Shown in pieces: positions 36,104-47,563 of a DNA stretch of 64,000 bases (its first letter is position 1; every line of letters begins with the position of its first letter). A model generated the notes under the pieces. The model was not told the origin of the DNA. It saw nothing but the letters and a program-made list of their open reading frames with translations, and searched no databases. A program made the translations under genes and the position numbers. Source of the DNA: Raffaelea ambrosiae (lineage: Eukaryota; Ascomycota; Sordariomycetes; Ophiostomatales; Ophiostomataceae); assembly GCA_002778195.1 (NCBI GenBank), contig PCDI01000021.1:118750-182749 (forward strand), written 5' to 3'.

Positions 36104-37990
36104 ATGGCTGGAGAAAAGAACGACGTTGAGATGGCCAAGCAGGCGACCGGCCCAGGTACTGCCGGTAAGCAAGACAGCACTACGAGAGACCCGGAAAAGA
36201 CCGCCATGGATTCGCAACAAGAGATCGGACAGCAAACGGTCGACGACGACGACGACGACGATGACGACGACCACAAGGGGAAGATGGTCTTTACCGAGGC
36301 GGATGAAGACCAGCTTCCTGATGCATCCCGACATCCACACCGGCCCGGGTCCTCGGCCGGGTCCGTGACGACTTCGGTGCTGTCCGGGTCGTCTTCGGAT
36401 GAGCAGCTCGAAGTCGAGGAAAAAGACAAGGGCAGGGACGCAGAGAAGGGGATCGTCACGCGAATCGCAAGTGCCGGTGTTGGCAACAGTGACCAAGCGA
36501 ACAACAACAATAACAACAACTTGAACGATGGTGCTTCGACACACCTCTCCTCGCTGGGGCCAGACACGCCGGCCCAGCCGTGGTCCTCGTATGTCGAGAT
36601 CCCCGACGAGTTCTACGACCGGTTCCAGCCGCGGCGCAAGCTGGCCATTGTCGCCTGGCTGTCGTACTGCTCGTTCCTGGCGCCCATCTCGAGCACGGCC
36701 GTCCTGGCCGCCATCCCCGAAGTGGCCGCCGAGTTCGGCACCACAGGGTCCATTGTGGACATCAGCAACGCCCTCTACATGCTGTTCATGGGCCTGTCGC
36801 CCATCGTCTGGGGCCCCCTCAGCGAGGTGTACGGCCGCCGCTGGATCAACCTGAGCACGGCGTTTCTTTTTTTCTGCTGCAGCATCGGCACGGCGCTGGC
36901 GCCGAACCTGGCGGCGTTTTTTGTGTTTCGGATCCTGACGGCCTTTGAAGGCACCGCGTTTATTCTCGTGGGCTCGGCCTCGGTCAGCGACATCTACCGG
37001 CCGACGGAGCGGGCCACCGCCATGGGCTGGTTCCTGACCGGCACGCTGGTGGGCCCGGCGCTGGGGCCGTTTATTGGCGGCATCATTGTGACGTACCGGT
37101 CGTGGCGGGTCATCTTTTGGCTGCAGGTGGCGCTGGCCGGGCTGGCGCTGGTCGGGTCGGCGCTGATGCTGCCGGAGACGATCCACCATCGCAAGAGCGA
37201 CGACCTGGCCGGGTATCCGGCACGGAACAAGGTGCGCGTCCTCTGGGGCATGATCAACCCGATACGCGTGATCCGACTCTACGTCTACCCGAACCTGATC
37301 ATGGCCGGGCTGGGCGCGTCGGCGCTCATCTGGAACATGTACTCGCTGCTGACGCCCATCCGGTACGTGCTGAACCCGCGGTTCAGCCTGACGACGCCCA
37401 TGGAGTCGGGCCTGTTCTACCTGGCGCCCGGCTGCGGCTACCTCGTCGGCACCTTTATGGGCGGGCGCTACGCGGATTACGTGGTGCGCCAGTGGATGGT
37501 CAAGCGGGACGGCGTGCGCGTGCCCGAGGACCGGCTGCGGTCGGCGCTGCCGTTCATGGGCATCGCCATCCCCGGGTGCATGCTGATCTACGGGTGGTGC
37601 GTGGAAAAGGGCAAAGGCGGGATCCCGCTGACGGTGGTGGTGCTGTTTCTGCAGGGCGTGGCGCAGCTGTTCTGCTTCCCGAGCCTGAACACGTACTGCC
37701 TGGACGTGATGCAGAGCCGGGGCAGCGAGGTGATTGCGGGCAACTACTTTGTGCGGTACCTGTTTGCGTGCGCGGGCACGGCGGTGGTGCTGCCGGCCGT
37801 CGAGGCGATCGGGGTCGGGTGGTTCAGCACAATCAGCGCGCTGTTCTTGGTGGTGTGCACGCTGGCGCTGTACAGCGCGGTGATCTGGGGCCGGCAGTGG
37901 AGGGAGCGGACGGACCGGTGGCGGGACCGGCGGCGGAAGGCGGCGTACCTGCGGGCGCGGGCGCGGCTCAACGGTGCGGGAGCGGTGTAA
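36104..37990 (+). CDS. MFS multidrug:H+ antiporter, DHA1 type (628 aa)
   Basis: Single exon. The protein is a 12-helix major facilitator of the drug:H+ antiporter-1 group, expected at the plasma membrane and exporting toxic organic compounds or weak acids. A long cytosolic N-terminus (about 178 residues) contains a poly-Asp run (47-56) and an Asn run (133-139). Helix 1 begins near 181. Motif A between helices 2 and 3 reads GPLSEVYGRRW (237-247), and the antiporter motif C in helix 5 reads GPALGPFIGG (about 317-326). The central loop (PETIHHRKSDDLAGYP) and a basic C-tail (RWRDRRRKAAYLRARARL) follow. It resembles Qdr1/Aqr1/Dtr1-like transporters, but the substrate cannot be read from sequence. 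No biosynthetic genes adjoin it, so a general efflux role is more likely than a cluster-specific one. Confidence 0.88.
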   Translation: MAGEKNDVEMAKQATGPGTAGKQDSTTRDPEKTAMDSQQEIGQQTVDDDDDDDDDDHKGKMVFTEADEDQLPDASRHPHRPGSSAGSVTTSVLSGSSSDEQLEVEEKDKGRDAEKGIVTRIASAGVGNSDQANNNNNNNLNDGASTHLSSLGPDTPAQPWSSYVEIPDEFYDRFQPRRKLAIVAWLSYCSFLAPISSTAVLAAIPEVAAEFGTTGSIVDISNALYMLFMGLSPIVWGPLSEVYGRRWINLSTAFLFFCCSIGTALAPNLAAFFVFRILTAFEGTAFILVGSASVSDIYRPTERATAMGWFLTGTLVGPALGPFIGGIIVTYRSWRVIFWLQVALAGLALVGSALMLPETIHHRKSDDLAGYPARNKVRVLWGMINPIRVIRLYVYPNLIMAGLGASALIWNMYSLLTPIRYVLNPRFSLTTPMESGLFYLAPGCGYLVGTFMGGRYADYVVRQWMVKRDGVRVPEDRLRSALPFMGIAIPGCMLIYGWCVEKGKGGIPLTVVVLFLQGVAQLFCFPSLNTYCLDVMQSRGSEVIAGNYFVRYLFACAGTAVVLPAVEAIGVGWFSTISALFLVVCTLALYSAVIWGRQWRERTDRWRDRRRKAAYLRARARLNGAGAV

Positions 37991-40900
37991 GTTGGCTGAG
38001 AAGGGGGAGGATGTGGAGAGGCCGAAACAGGGGGCGCATAGGAGGTGGGCTGTTGGGCGGGGGGGGTAGGTGGTGGATTGCGGAGCTTTTGCGTTTTTGG
38101 TCTTCCCCTGGATTTCTCTCCTATTCATGACAGGTAAAAAAGCCGAGGGTGCCGGGATAGAGGTGGACGGAAGAGTCTGCCATGCCAGATGGGACTGGGC
38201 GGAGTCCATATGATAGGAGACGTCGCTATGAAGAAGCTATGAGGATATCGTAGTGGACCAGAGGAGGAATGTTACCACCGTAGACACATTTGCATGTAGA
38301 ATAGCATTTTAGACCGCGTTCTGTAGATACCACCGAGCGAATCATTTCCTGGTCATTTCCCAGCCTGCCGAGACCTTGCAACGAGATTGCAGTGGTCCCC
38401 CCCCCAACGGGAGCAGAAGGAATCCGAACATTCATTCCTAGTACACGGCCGCCCGTTGCAAGGACATCTTGGTAAAACTCGTAGGTCCGAATGGGACCAG
38501 GTCGCATCCCTATTTCCTTGACCCACCACACATGCCAACGAAGCCCCCCTTCCGTTGACGCGCAAAAAGGCGCGTTTCACGAGTGTCTTTTTACATGGTA
38601 AGGTGCAATGCATGCTGTCCAGAAGCTCTGTTTCCTCCTGCACAGTGAGATGCCAAGTCCTGTGGGCGGGAAGGATCTCCCATCAGCAGCTAAGCCGAGA
38701 CTTGGCAACGGGAGCTGCTGCCCACTGCCGTGGAACGAACCCCCCTGCCAGGGCCCGACAGGACCCGAATCCCTGAGATCCCTCAGAGGGGGGAGGCGAG
38801 CGGTGGCAACCGGCTTGTGTGGCCTCCTTACTGGTTGGCGGGACGCGCAGCAGGAGGAGGCGAGAGTTGCGTGTCTCTCGTGTCTTGCGTGTTCTGCATT
38901 CTTGCATGTTTTTGCATGTTTTTGCATGTTTATGGGTTTGGCCTGATTTGGTTGGCCAAGCCTGCTTTTGTTTGTTTTGCTGCAGGTGAATGTCCAAACC
39001 CCGAAGCCGCTCTGAGCCGACTCACTGCCTCCCCCCCCTGGAAACTGTGTCACCTGGGTGCGTGGTGGTTAGATACATCTCGCATTTTGCGTGTCGTATG
39101 CTTTCCCCTGCTCACACGAGGACGTGAAGACAGGACACGAAACGAGAAGACACCCTGATACGCATCGCGGAGTGCCCAGTACTGCACTCGTACAGTGTAC
39201 GAGGAGAAAACAACTGTACGTGTAGAGTGGTGGACCGTCCTCATTTCGCACAATTCACGTGACTGGACCTTTCCCGTGTTTATCAAAAGTCCGGAGGCAG
39301 GTGCCCAAAAACCCCCAGTCGAGAAGGCCACTGTCAAGCACTGCTCCCCACCTTTTTTATTGATTTGTCGTTCTAGAGTGGGACTTGCCCGCCCTTTTTG
39401 GGTAACAGGCACCTTTGTGGAGGGCTGCGCCTCACTCCAACCCCTCCTCCTTTTTTTCTCCCTCATTTATTCTCATTCTCCTATTTGCTCCCATTGCTGC
39501 CATTTGCTGGCCTGCATACTGACTCCTATCCCGCTCTCCAGTTTTTTTTTTCTTGCTTTTCTTGTCGCAAGCAGCATCCCACCCGCGATTGGAAACACCA
39601 AAAACCAAGGTCAGAATAGGGGGGAGCAAAGCGATCTATGGAGAAACGGGATTTCTGTCGCGTCCTTTTTACTGGATTCTGTGGGGTTTGTGTGTGTTTC
39701 TGATTTTCCTTTTTGGCTTTTACTAGGGCTATTTCTGTATTTCTGTATTTCTGTATTTCTGTCTTTCTGTCTTTCTGTCTTTCTGTAAGTCAGCAACCCA
39801 GCGACAGATGCATGTGCGAGGCGCCAACAAATTACACTTTAACTACTATTAGATATTGGCTTTCCTGGAGTGAGATGCTTATCTACTTTGTAGAAAGTTG
39901 GCCAGGTACCCCGACCACTCAGATGTGCTTTTGTATTTCAGAGACAAAATGTACATAGTAAAATAGTACGACGTCGCGCGGACGTTGCATGGCGTTCGGA
40001 AAGTGGGGGTGCAATTGTACAAGTCACGCACACGCCCGGGGTGTCGGAAAATCGCCTGGATAAAGGTGCAGGCAAGAAAAAATGCCCTATGAAAACGGAC
40101 GAGAACAGAACAGGCAAACTAAGGATACAAATTGCAGCGACAAAGAACAAGAGAGGTAGCCTGTTTGACGGTTGTCCGATGCTAAGAAAAAGGTTTTTTC
40201 CCCTGTGCTAGAAAACAGGGGAAACGCAGCAGGATACAGGAATAGCAACAGGAATACCGGGTGCAGGCATTCCTCGCACAATAGCAAGAAGATTGCGACG
40301 ACTCATATCGTACGTGAGAACGATGCCCTCCAAAAACACGAACTCCGAAAAAAAAAACATGCTTTTCATCCCCTTCTGCCACCTTGCTGTTTCCGGCGGC
40401 GCACGGTGTACATTGGGTCGTGCCCATTTGCTAACGGCCGGCACGTGGGTAACAGGTAGCTGTAGTATTCTCTGTATTTGTGGACGCGTACAGTGGTAAT
40501 GCGGCCTGCGGCGGGCATGCATCTGCATGCTTTTGCATGGAGATAAGATAGTCTTCATTTGCCCTTGTATTGGAAGGCTGGGCACCTCTTAATTTTTGAC
40601 ATCCGTGGGGTATTACATACTATGTAGTAATTACTCTGGACTGTATTAGTTACCACCAGAAGGCACTGTCCAACTCGCACACAAGGGCGGAGGCTTTCTG
40701 CTTTGGGCTCATAAAATTTTTTTGGAACACAGTTGTTGTTTTGCCAGGCTGTTGGCATCTATCTGCCTTTACTTGTTTTTTTTTTTCGTGTTGTATCTTT
40801 TTTTTTTTCGTTGCTTACTTGTTTGCTTGTTTTGTGCCTCGTTTGGAAGAGAAAAAGGACGGCCTCTGTCGCCCTTCCCGCATTAAGATAGAACCCACCC

Positions 40901-42764
40901 GGCACCTGGCGCCCCCCTCCTGGCCGTCTTTGTCTTCCTGGCGGCGCAAACGTCCAACAGCTCGTAAACCAGAAACTGCGCTCTTTGTACGGTGCAAGCC
41001 AACAGCCTGGCCCGCCACTACACCGTGAGCTGCGTGGCCAAATGTGGGCAGCCCAGGAGGCCCCTATTCAATCCAGCTTGAACGCGCCTTCTTCCTCGGT
41101 TTGGATGGCTAGGCTGTGCTGAGTTTGCAGGAAGGAGCGAGGCCACAAGGTCCCACTTCGGCGGGAGCGCTCCTACCAGAAACACAGCAAGGCTGGTTGT
41201 GGGAGACAAGCAGCAACCACCAACTGGCAAACAGCAACTGCAGGAAAACTACTGGCAGCCGCGGCCGAACCAAACCTAGGACGGCAGCATCACCACGGTG
41301 GCACACAGGAAAAAGCATGCCTGGAACGAGCTCTTGCGGCCTGCCTTTCTGCTCGACGTCTGGGCCCGTCCCCACCACCTTCTGTCCCTCTGCTCTTCTA
41401 GCGTATCTACTCGCACCGGCCTCTACCTTGGCGTGATGGACAGTGGGCAGGGTGGAATGGTGGAATTGGGGGGATTTCAGTGGTGGATAAAGGACGCCGC
41501 CGAGGATGGAAGGAGCACCAACACGCCAAAAGGCAAAAACTAAGATATAAAAAAAAACACGTAAAAAAACATACAAAACAGGTAAGGAGGTTTGCACACT
41601 TTTGCACTAGTGGCGGAATTTGGGGGGGAGGGCTGCTCCACCGTGCAGACGGACCCAAAATTATCTCCTTCTATTGCAAGGATCTATCGAGTGTACTATG
41701 TAGTTATTAGCTCACGGTGGGCGTTGGTCCATCGATTCGTGCCTTCCTTGACGGTCTGGCCCCGTTTGCATCTGGCCTGCTTCTGGCCTGGCTGCTTTTC
41801 CCCTTTGCATCCTCTCTCGTCTTTTTCCTTTCTACTCCCCTGCCCACCTCAGTCGCTCGCTTGCTCGACGCAACCTTGACGCTAATACGTCTTCTTGACC
41901 TTTTCCCTTTCCTTCTAGTCGCTCCAGTCCTGTCCTCTTTCGTCATTCGCTGCCCTCTACTGGTGATCGGTCCCCCTCTCCACCTCCCTATTCTATGCCC
42001 ATATCCTGTTTCCCAAATCTGCTTTGCTCCCACACTCTTTTCTTCTTTCTTCCCTCCCTCTCGTTGATCTGTCCCTCGTTCTCGCCCATCCCACCACGGT
42101 CTCGCTAGGCTCTCTACTGGCTCTCTCTAGGCTCGCTTCCGGCCTGTCCTCCAGCATATCTCGAAACATTCACTAGACGACCAACAGCGCGCCGTAAACT
42201 CTCAGTCGTCATCGCGTTGTCATCGTGGGCCAGCCTTGTCTTGCAGCCCCGACAACTCGCACCTGAAACCAGCCCGCACTTGACCCGTCTTCTCGACACT
42301 GGGCACTCCCACGCTCTCACACGGACGATACACCGGCGGGCCAGCTCCTCCCCGTGTCGACGGCTTATTTGCCTGTTTGGTGGTCTTTCTAGACTGACTG
42401 ATGACTACATTGGTCATACTGCCAACTTGCCAACTCTGTTTTCTCCGTCTTTCCTGGATCCTCGTGGTCACTTACTCTCGTTTTCACTTTCCTACCACGC
42501 ACCCAGATCAACGATCGATCCCTTCTTCGTTTCTTTAGTCTTTTCTATCTTTTCCCACATTTTTCTGCTGCTATCCATTTAGTCTGGATTTTTTTCTCCC
42601 CCTTACACCATAATTTTTAATATTTTTTTTGGCTGGTCTTCCTCCACGTCTTTCGGCCGAGAGCTTGCCCAAGCCCTCGAACCCAGATCTACATATACCA
42701 CACACACCCACACCACCCACGCCTTTTCGACCAATGTTCGGGTTTTCTTCATAATATCGCCAAA
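37991..42764. other. 4.8-kb intergenic region, C/T-rich toward the right
   Basis: No gene is supported. The region includes the 8-bp microsatellite at 39731-39786 and a 10-bp 'tttgcatgtt' repeat (38901-38930). From about 41730 to 42640 the + strand is strongly pyrimidine-rich and forms the leader of the DUF3405 gene. Several frames of 60-200 codons exist but none resembles a protein or splices sensibly. Confidence 0.5.
39731..39786. repeat. 8-bp microsatellite (atttctgt)4(ctttctgt)3
   Basis: Seven tandem 8-mers, four ATTTCTGT followed by three CTTTCTGT. The block change of the first base implies two expansion events. Confidence 0.95.
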
Positions 42765-45535
42765 ATGATGTTTGAACAGGACACCCCCGCCCACAGCGGA
42801 AGCCCCAGCAGCTCCGCAAGCAGCAGTTTCTCATCCAGCACCCTGGCCAGCCGAAGAAACAGCTTCTCCATTTCCGAGAAGCCACCAGATGGCCTTTCCA
42901 GCTTTTCCAGCTTCTCCAGCCTCTCTAAGCTGCCGGGCCTGGCTTCCTCTCGCGTTAGCCTGCTGCCGATGCCCGTCATGACCTCGGCCGCTACGTCGGC
43001 CTTGGACGTCGCCAAGTCCTATATCCAGAAGATTCCTATTGCCCAGAGAGTCACTATACCCTCATACGCGCCTCTCTCGGGTTTCTCGCCCAGCGTGTCA
43101 ATGCTCCCGCCACGCTTCCGCTCCCTCTTTGGAAATTGCCTCTACCGGCGCGTTGTCCTCTGGATAGCCGCTTTCCTGACGGTCCTCCTGGTGGTGCTAC
43201 TCGCCGGCCACAGCGGCCATGGCGCCAAGTTTGGGTTTGGCAAGTCTGCGAAAGACGAGCCCCCGAAGCCCAGACCTGAGGATGTCTGGTTGAACTACAC
43301 TCGGTAAGCAGCCCTGTATTCTGGGCTCTTTGATCGCGTCTTTCTGCGTGCGCCAATACTGACAGTCGATGCAGCCTGGACAGCTACTACAACGGCGTCC
43401 GTGCCGTTGTGCCCATGGACAAATTCCGGCCAGAGTTTCCCTCCCCCGAAGACAAGCAATTGGGCCAGTTGGGCGAGCTGTCATACGCGCCCAAAGCCAC
43501 AGAGTCTCCTGCCGCCCCGGCTGCTGGAACGAAGGACAAGCGGGACGGCACCGAGGCTGACAAGAAGAGCAAGCCGCCAATGCCCACTCCGACGCGTTAC
43601 AGGCCCCAGCCGGACTATAACTCGTCTGACTACCGCGCCAAGTACTACCCCGTCAAACAGTGCTACCTGGATGCCGACAGCAAGGTGCCTGCTCCCGAAT
43701 TGTGGGCATACAATGGCTTGCCCCAGGGCCACCCGGATGCATTGCTCGGTTCTCACAGCCTGCTTGGCATTCGTGACGATGTCTGTTTCGAGCGCTTCGG
43801 TCGCTATGGACCCTATGGCTTGGGCTACAGCAAGGAGGAGGGCGGTACCGGCCAAGGCTTTGACACAGAGAACGAGGGCAACGAGGTGATTTGGTCCGAG
43901 GGTGGCAAGTTTGACTACAGCACCATGGACTGGGGTGCAGCCCAGAAGCGTTGCTACGAGGCAAACAAGGATCGCTTTGTCCCCGCCGACAAGAACAGCT
44001 TTGGTGCCACCGAGATCTCCGCCCTTGAGGGCGAGCTGAAGTCGGAGAAAAGAGATGATACCGTCTCCAACTCCACGGAGTCTGCCTCCAACCTGCAGAA
44101 GCTGGAACGCATCGCTGTTGTTGTGCGCTGCTATGCTGGTTTCAAGTGGACCCCGCATGCCGTGCTCAACTTCCGCGCCCTTGTGAACGAGGTGGCTCTC
44201 CAGTCCGGCGGCGAATACGATGTCCACATTCTCCTGCACGCCCGCGACGAAGGCATTCCCATCTGGGCCGACAGGCAGACCGCCGACGAGTTCATCGCTG
44301 CCAATGTCCCGGCCGAGTTCCGCAGCATGGTTTCGCTGTGGGCCGAGGGCCAAATGCGTATGCTCTACCCTGGTCTGCGTGGACAGCCGTCCTTTGAGAA
44401 CCCGTCCAATGCCGACATCCATGGCGTCTATCGCTCCGCCCATCTTCCGCTGCAGCACTTCGCCCAGCAGCATCCCGAGTATGCTCACTACTGGAACTGG
44501 GAGATGGACATGCGCTTCCTGGGCAGCTACTACGAGTTTTTCGACCGCCTCGGTCGCTGGTCCGATGCTCAGCCGCGCCGCCGACTCTGGGACCGTGCCG
44601 CCAAGTACTATATCCCTGCTCTGCACGGCTCGTGGGAAAACTTCACTGCACAGGTCGACGCCGAGGCCCACGCTGCTGGCCGTCCGTCTATCCTTGGCAA
44701 GATGATGTTTGGTGGCCGTACGAACACTCGTGACGAGGATAACGACGTTTCGCCCCTGCCCCAAGGCTGTGAAGGCGCATCGCTCAGCACGTACAACCGG
44801 ACCAAGCCGGACAATGTTACCGAGGGCCCTGGCCGCCATTTCTTTGCCGACCTCAATAACAACTACACTGACATTCCCGAAGCGTGTGGCGTGAACGAGC
44901 CCGCCGACCTCATCACGCTCAACCCACTGTTTGACGCCGAGGACTCCGGCTGGGTCTTCGCCAACGATATCAGTGGCTACGACATGGCCTTCGACCGTCC
45001 ACCGCGCCGCACTGCCATTATCACCGCCTCGCGCCTTTCACGCCGCCTACTGTTTGCCATGCATGAGGAGTCATGGCGCCTGAACCACGCCATGTTCGCG
45101 GAAATGTTTCCGCCCAGTATTGCGCTGCACCGCGGCTTCAAGGCCACCTACGCACCTCACCCGGTGTTTACGGACCGGCGCTGGCCTCTGGCTGCAGCTG
45201 AGAAAGCTTTTAATGCCGGCCCCGACCACTCATCTGGCGCCGGCCGTCAGTCTCCCTTTGACCCAGGCAATGAGCACTTCCACCGTGGTATGACGTGGTA
45301 TTACAACTCCGACTTCGCTGGTCGTCTGTGGCGCCGTTGGCTCGGGTATCTCCAGCCGATCAATGATCCTCAACAGCCAAAGCCCAGCTCCAACTCGACT
45401 GACGACGACTTCCTTTCGGGACTGGCTGGCGGAAAGGGCGAGGAAGAGCGCGACGACGGGACTGGCCGTATGTGCCTGCGCAGCATGCTCGTGCATCCAA
45501 TCAAGTTCGAGAGCCTCGAAGAGATTTTCGTTTGA
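42765..45535 (+). CDS. DUF3405-type putative glycosyltransferase, type II membrane protein (899 aa)
   Basis: Two exons are inferred, 42765-43303 and 43375-45535. The 71-nt intron (GTAAGC donor, branch CTGAC, acceptor CAG) gives NYT-R-LDSYYNG across the join. ATG codons at 42765 and 42768 are both possible starts. The cytosolic N-terminus is Ser-rich. One membrane anchor lies at 129-148, followed by a long lumenal part, the arrangement of Golgi glycosyltransferases. From about residue 400 it matches my memory of the fungal DUF3405 family: a Cys-containing lead-in, the RIAVVVRCYAGFKW strand, VHILLHARDEGIPIW, and a WNWEMDMRF segment (about 553-561) with a D-x-like metal-site look. FFADLNNNYTDIP and a conserved Trp-rich end follow. 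DUF3405 has no firmly established reaction that I know of. A cell-wall or protein glycosylation role is inference from topology. Confidence 0.8.
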
Positions 45536-47563
45536 TCCGCCCCCCTCTGTCTGTTTCCTTTCCCCCCACAATTCACCACGAACGCATATATATGTCCCAA
45601 TTTTTTGCTGGTTTTTTTTTTGTTTTGTTTTGGGTTCCTGCATCATAATCCCGTACATATCAGCCGCACACCACGTACACTTTTAAACACATAAACCCCA
45701 CACGGCAGAGGCGTTGAGTTCTCTCTTCTTTTATAAAGGCGTTATTTTTTTCAGGATAATGGCTGATTTTCTTTTTCCTTTTTTTGGGGTGCGATTGCTT
45801 TATATTTGCGCGTTTCTGGGCAAATGGCGGGGCCAGGTTTGCACTTTAATCTCTTTTTCTAATACAACATATAGAAAGGGGGGTTTGCCATGTTATGGAC
45901 TCGTGGGAACCGGAGACGCAAGAGGCGTGGCTACATTATTCGTTTCCTGTCTTTCCTTTTACTGTACCTGTTCGGCCGCCGAGATAAAAGGCCCACACAA
46001 AGTTGAACTACATACTTTTTTGATACTTTTCAACTATCTATCCACACCTGATTTGGTGTCGGTTTTGGATGTGACTATTTTTTATTTGCTTGTGTCTGCT
46101 TTGTTGGAAGAAAAGTCTTGGTTATCTTAAGACGGATTTTTTCTTGAATAGAAACACAACGTCTTCCTTCTTTCTCTATGTCTCTATTACTCTCAGATAC
46201 GTAACAACAAGCTACTGAATCGCTGGGCACTGTTCCATTGCATTGACTATCTGATTTCCCCGTCTGTGCTGAACGCTTGTACGCCCTAGTTATACGGTTG
46301 CCTGACAACCTGCATGTAAGGGGATAGGTTCCATGGTGATGAGAGCGGGCGTGATTGTCTTGCATGGTCGTCCGGTACGGGCCGGCTGTTGGTGCTTACG
46401 GCTGAGATTATTTTTCTCTTTCGTTTCTTTTTTTTTTATGGTGTGCTAGAAAGGATTCGCCGAGACCCCTTCAGTGGGGTTAACTTCTCACGACAGCGCT
46501 ATCTTTTGTTACGAGGAATACGAGGGGAACTGACCAGTCTCGTGCAAAAGAGCCAACTACAAAAGTGAGGTGACCTCGAGTTTGAGAGTTTGAGGGAGAA
46601 AAAAAAAAAAGGGGGGGGGGGGGTCACTTCACAGTGAAACCATGAAAATAAAAAGCTTTAAATCCAGACATACAAAACAGAGAAGCAACAGCAGGAACGA
46701 GGCCTGATCACAAAAAAATGAATAAACATATAGCTGCCGCCGCCAATTTGACATCCATCAGTCTTCCCCAGCACTCTTTTCGTTGTTCTCGTTCCACAGA
46801 GAACCACCCCTTCTTCTGCCAGTTCCGTCATTCTTCCCAACATCATCTCATCATAATGTCTTTATTTCCAAGTGCCCATTGCAGAATCATCCGATTACCA
46901 CAGCGTTGACAGCGTTCATCCAGCGTCTTCCCATAAAAATGCTCTTCTCCTGCAAATAACTGAACAGGAAAAGAAAACCAACACAGACCGACAAAAAAAC
47001 AAGAGAGTGGCAAAGTCCAATATCCAAATGTCCAATGAAACAGTATGGACAAGCCTTCCAACTTCTTCGCCCGACCGGCCGGACAGCACGCGATCGGCTA
47101 GTCTGTCCAAAACAACCTGAAAATGGGACTGTCCAAAGAAACATGAAAAGCCTGAATATAATATAAGAGAAGGAAAAAAGGAGGTATAAAAAAAAGGAGA
47201 GGTATCAGGCGAAAGAGGTAGAGCCAAGGCCACAACGCCACAACGCCCCTATACGCCGTTATCATCACCCCCCGATAGACGAAGGGAAGGGAATATGAAA
47301 AAAAAAAAAAAAGAAGTAAACGAGAAAATTGACAGCAATGCAAAACAAGCGTGATTGGACGAGAAGCCAGCGTGTCTCGTACGCCCCCTTACAAAGGAGG
47401 CACCAGCTGAGTGGATTTTGAATTGATTGGATGATGGTGAGACGCAGTGCAAGAGAACGGTATGAAAAGAGCAGCCTGTTGCCAGAGGTCACGCTGACAA
47501 TTTGTATGCTTTTGCGCTCTTCCAGTTCTCTTATCCCATTCTCTCGCCGTCGTGATTCATGCC
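45536..47563. other. Convergent 3' intergenic region
   Basis: This separates the 3' ends of the DUF3405 gene (+) and the SAP-like membrane protein gene (-). It is T-rich at the left (about 45600-45800) and carries an A12G13 purine tract at 46599-46623. The right part is A-rich. No gene is seen. Confidence 0.6.

Noticed and set aside
36101..38209. 702-codon minus-strand frame
   Set aside because: Antisense shadow of the MFS gene in GC-rich coding DNA; Arg/His/Gln/Pro-rich with no domain.
41109..41597. 162-codon minus-strand frame in the 4.8-kb intergenic region
   Set aside because: No domain and no splice partners. Hydrophobic stretch comes from A/T-rich DNA.
43481..44839. 452-codon minus-strand frame
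   Set aside because: Antisense of the DUF3405 gene; no recognisable protein.
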